Source: Pseudomonas sp. 7P_10.2_Bac1 (GTDB lineage: Bacteria; Pseudomonadota; Gammaproteobacteria; Pseudomonadales; Pseudomonadaceae). From it: a stretch of 64,000 nt of DNA. The notes under the pieces are model-generated. The model worked only from the letters and a program-made list of their open reading frames with translations. It was not told the origin of the DNA and did no database searches. A program made the translations under genes and the position numbers. The number at the start of each line of letters is the position of its first letter. Positions within the stretch are counted from its first letter, which is position 1. The stretch is from positions 1-64,000 of the forward strand of contig NZ_JANLNV010000063.1 of assembly GCF_025465935.1 (NCBI RefSeq). Reading direction: 5' to 3'. Shown in pieces: positions 62,760 to 64,000 of the stretch.

Positions 62760-62937
62760 AGTGCTTGTTTGTTTAAAGTCTAGTTAACAAAACTCGCGCC
62801 GCATGGAGCGAGTTTGCTCGTAATGTTCTTTATCTTCTTAAAACCGCCCACGGATCCCCAGCATCAGTGCTGCATCATGTTAAAGCCTGGGCACGGTCGA
62901 TTTGGCTCGGTTACAAGGCGCTCAAGCGGCTCTAGAA

Positions 62938-63555
62938 CTATCCCGTCAGCAAGAATGACCAAGCGATTGTCACGACCATCAAAACAGCGAAGCTCACATT
63001 CAGTACTCGACTCCAGGTGCGATGGACAAATAGTTTTCGCAGCTTGCTCCCAACCAAGAGCCATAAAAAATCGAACACCACACACACTGCCAGGCAGATG
63101 GATGCCTTGGTAAATGACTCCCATGTTGGCGTAACGCCTACAGTAAAACTGCTTAATAACGCGGCAAAGGCGGCATACGCTTTTATATTCGCGATACCCA
63201 ATATGAAGCCCGCTGTCAGCCCCGGGTTGGTTGCTGTTTGCCCGTCATTGACCGGTGGGGTCGTGGCGATGGCATAGGCTAAATAAAGAATATAAAGAAT
63301 GGATACTGCGGTGAGCGTCGTGCCCAGGTAGGGGAAACTATGAATAAACGCATCTAGCCCCGCGGTGACCAATGCCAGAGCTATCACAAGCCCTGCGGTA
63401 ATACCGGCGAAGAACAGGATCGAGCGTTTCAGGCCATAGGCAGCGCCACTCGCTGCCAAAGCCAGCGTGGCAGGACCGGGGCTGGCGAGTAAGGCAATTG
63501 CAGCAATGGAGAATGTGAAGGTGGCCTGGTAAATAGAAGGCAGTGTTTCGACCAT
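62938..63555 (-). CDS. LysE family amino-acid exporter
   Basis: 205-aa inner-membrane exporter with the family signature IAAIALLASPGPATLALAASG (17-37 in part) and five or six hydrophobic segments. AGGAGGC precedes the ATG at good spacing. It lies 31 bases downstream of a serine hydroxymethyltransferase-like gene on the same strand; the pair suggests export of an amino acid made or consumed by that enzyme. Confidence 0.9.
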   Translation of the reverse strand: MVETLPSIYQATFTFSIAAIALLASPGPATLALAASGAAYGLKRSILFFAGITAGLVIALALVTAGLDAFIHSFPYLGTTLTAVSILYILYLAYAIATTPPVNDGQTATNPGLTAGFILGIANIKAYAAFAALLSSFTVGVTPTWESFTKASICLAVCVVFDFLWLLVGSKLRKLFVHRTWSRVLNVSFAVLMVVTIAWSFLLTG

Positions 63556-63586
63556 TTGTGCCTCCTGTATGAGGTGCCAATAGCGT

Positions 63587-64000
63587 CTATTGGGGTAACC
63601 CCTGTTCGTGACAGTAGTAGACCTTTGTGTAGCCTTTCATGAAGTCGATCACACCGTTGGCCACGGCCATCGGGTCTTCTCGGCGAAGTAAGACTTTGGC
63701 GATCTGCTCGGCGATCCACCCCATTTCTGCTTCTTTCATCCCGAGGCGGGTAATTTCAACGGTGCCTAGCCGAATACCGGTTTCGCGGTGTGGGTCGACA
63801 TCCCACGGCAACGGCATTTCATTGGTGATGATGTTGGCGGCCTCCAGACGCTGGACAGCATCCCGGCCACACTCGAAGGGTTTTGAATCCATAACGATCT
63901 GATGGGTTTGGGTATAACCCTGCTCTCGATAAAAGACCGTGACCCCTTGGTTCTCCAGTGACCTGGCAAGTGCTCGGGCATTGCGAACCACCTGCTTCAT
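63587..64000 (-). CDS. serine hydroxymethyltransferase-like PLP enzyme, C-terminal part (5' end beyond window)
   Basis: Partial gene: 137 codons at the right edge, open at the 5' side. The C-terminal SHMT pattern is clear (QTHQIVMD, ETGIRLGTVEITRLGMKEAEM, ending FMKGYTKVYYC). It differs from housekeeping GlyA, where the loop before the GIR motif and the tail differ, so it is probably a paralogue acting on a modified substrate such as 2-methylserine or a threonine analogue. The first Met of the visible frame is internal to the family domain. Cotranscribed with the LysE exporter. Confidence 0.75.
   Translation of the reverse strand: MKQVVRNARALARSLENQGVTVFYREQGYTQTHQIVMDSKPFECGRDAVQRLEAANIITNEMPLPWDVDPHRETGIRLGTVEITRLGMKEAEMGWIAEQIAKVLLRREDPMAVANGVIDFMKGYTKVYYCHEQGLPQ

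Overview
The window is a stretch of Pseudomonas chromosome, most likely from the P. fluorescens lineage. The reasons are the protein sequences, the AlgP-type KPAA-repeat protein, the dispersed 'GTAGGAGCGAGCTTGCCTCGCGATC' type palindromes typical of that group, and a gene order that, from memory, follows P. aeruginosa PAO1 from about PA5254 down to PA5161 with some deletions and insertions. I see no prophage, transposase, integrase, CRISPR array, tRNA or rRNA gene. Almost all of it is core chromosome. Novelty, if present, lies in intergenic RNA and repeat structure, very small proteins and broken synteny rather than in a large new gene system.

Layout. 1-5.1 kb: periplasmic FKBP isomerase, AlgP, a TIGR02444 protein, a YheS-type ABC-F ATPase and a short MscS-like protein. 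5.1-9.8 kb: LysE-type exporter, an iron permease carrying a c-type cytochrome domain, YaiI, ElbB and DedA. 9.8-19.6 kb: polyphosphate genes ppk and ppx (convergent), thioredoxin, rho with a structured leader, ubiD with a ferredoxin reductase, and ChaC. 19.6-26.7 kb: an unknown protein, an orphan FliL-like protein, a striking 95-bp tandem array, the yhiI-rbbA-yhhJ ABC operon and an EVE protein. 26.8-33.1 kb: a 49-residue membrane peptide, ygfA, 6S RNA, zapA, a ZapB-like protein, YgfB, pepP, ubiH and a second ubiquinone-type hydroxylase. 33.1-42.7 kb: hitA/hitB iron importer, gcvT-gcvH, a DegT aminotransferase, a DUF2388 protein, NfeD-QmcA and an orphan GspE/PilB ATPase.

42.7-50 kb: a small ACT-like protein divergent from an AsnC regulator, a membrane-protein/24-residue-peptide pair, a glycine-zipper protein, the FdhF-like oxidoreductase with FdhD, a LysR regulator and the Kbp (BON+LysM) protein. 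50-58.8 kb: yrfG, nudE, cysQ, a thioesterase, dctD-dctB, rmlD-rmlB (without rmlA or rmlC). 58.9-64 kb: agmatine deiminase, an OprD porin behind a possible transcription attenuator, hicAB, and a LysE exporter downstream of a serine hydroxymethyltransferase-like gene that runs off the right edge.

The best leads are regulatory or small: a promoter plus intrinsic terminator upstream of oprD (60479-60587), the rho leader with a ribosome-binding-site-preceded small ORF (14719-14913), a plus-strand terminator in a gap with only minus-strand genes (45624-45653), a 24-residue hydrophobic peptide (43761-43835), a Pho-box-like promoter for ppk (9852-9885), and the six-copy tandem array with terminal inverted repeats (20641-21258). 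Coordinates and motifs were read by eye. Family names rest on recognisable motifs, and comparisons with other genomes are from memory.
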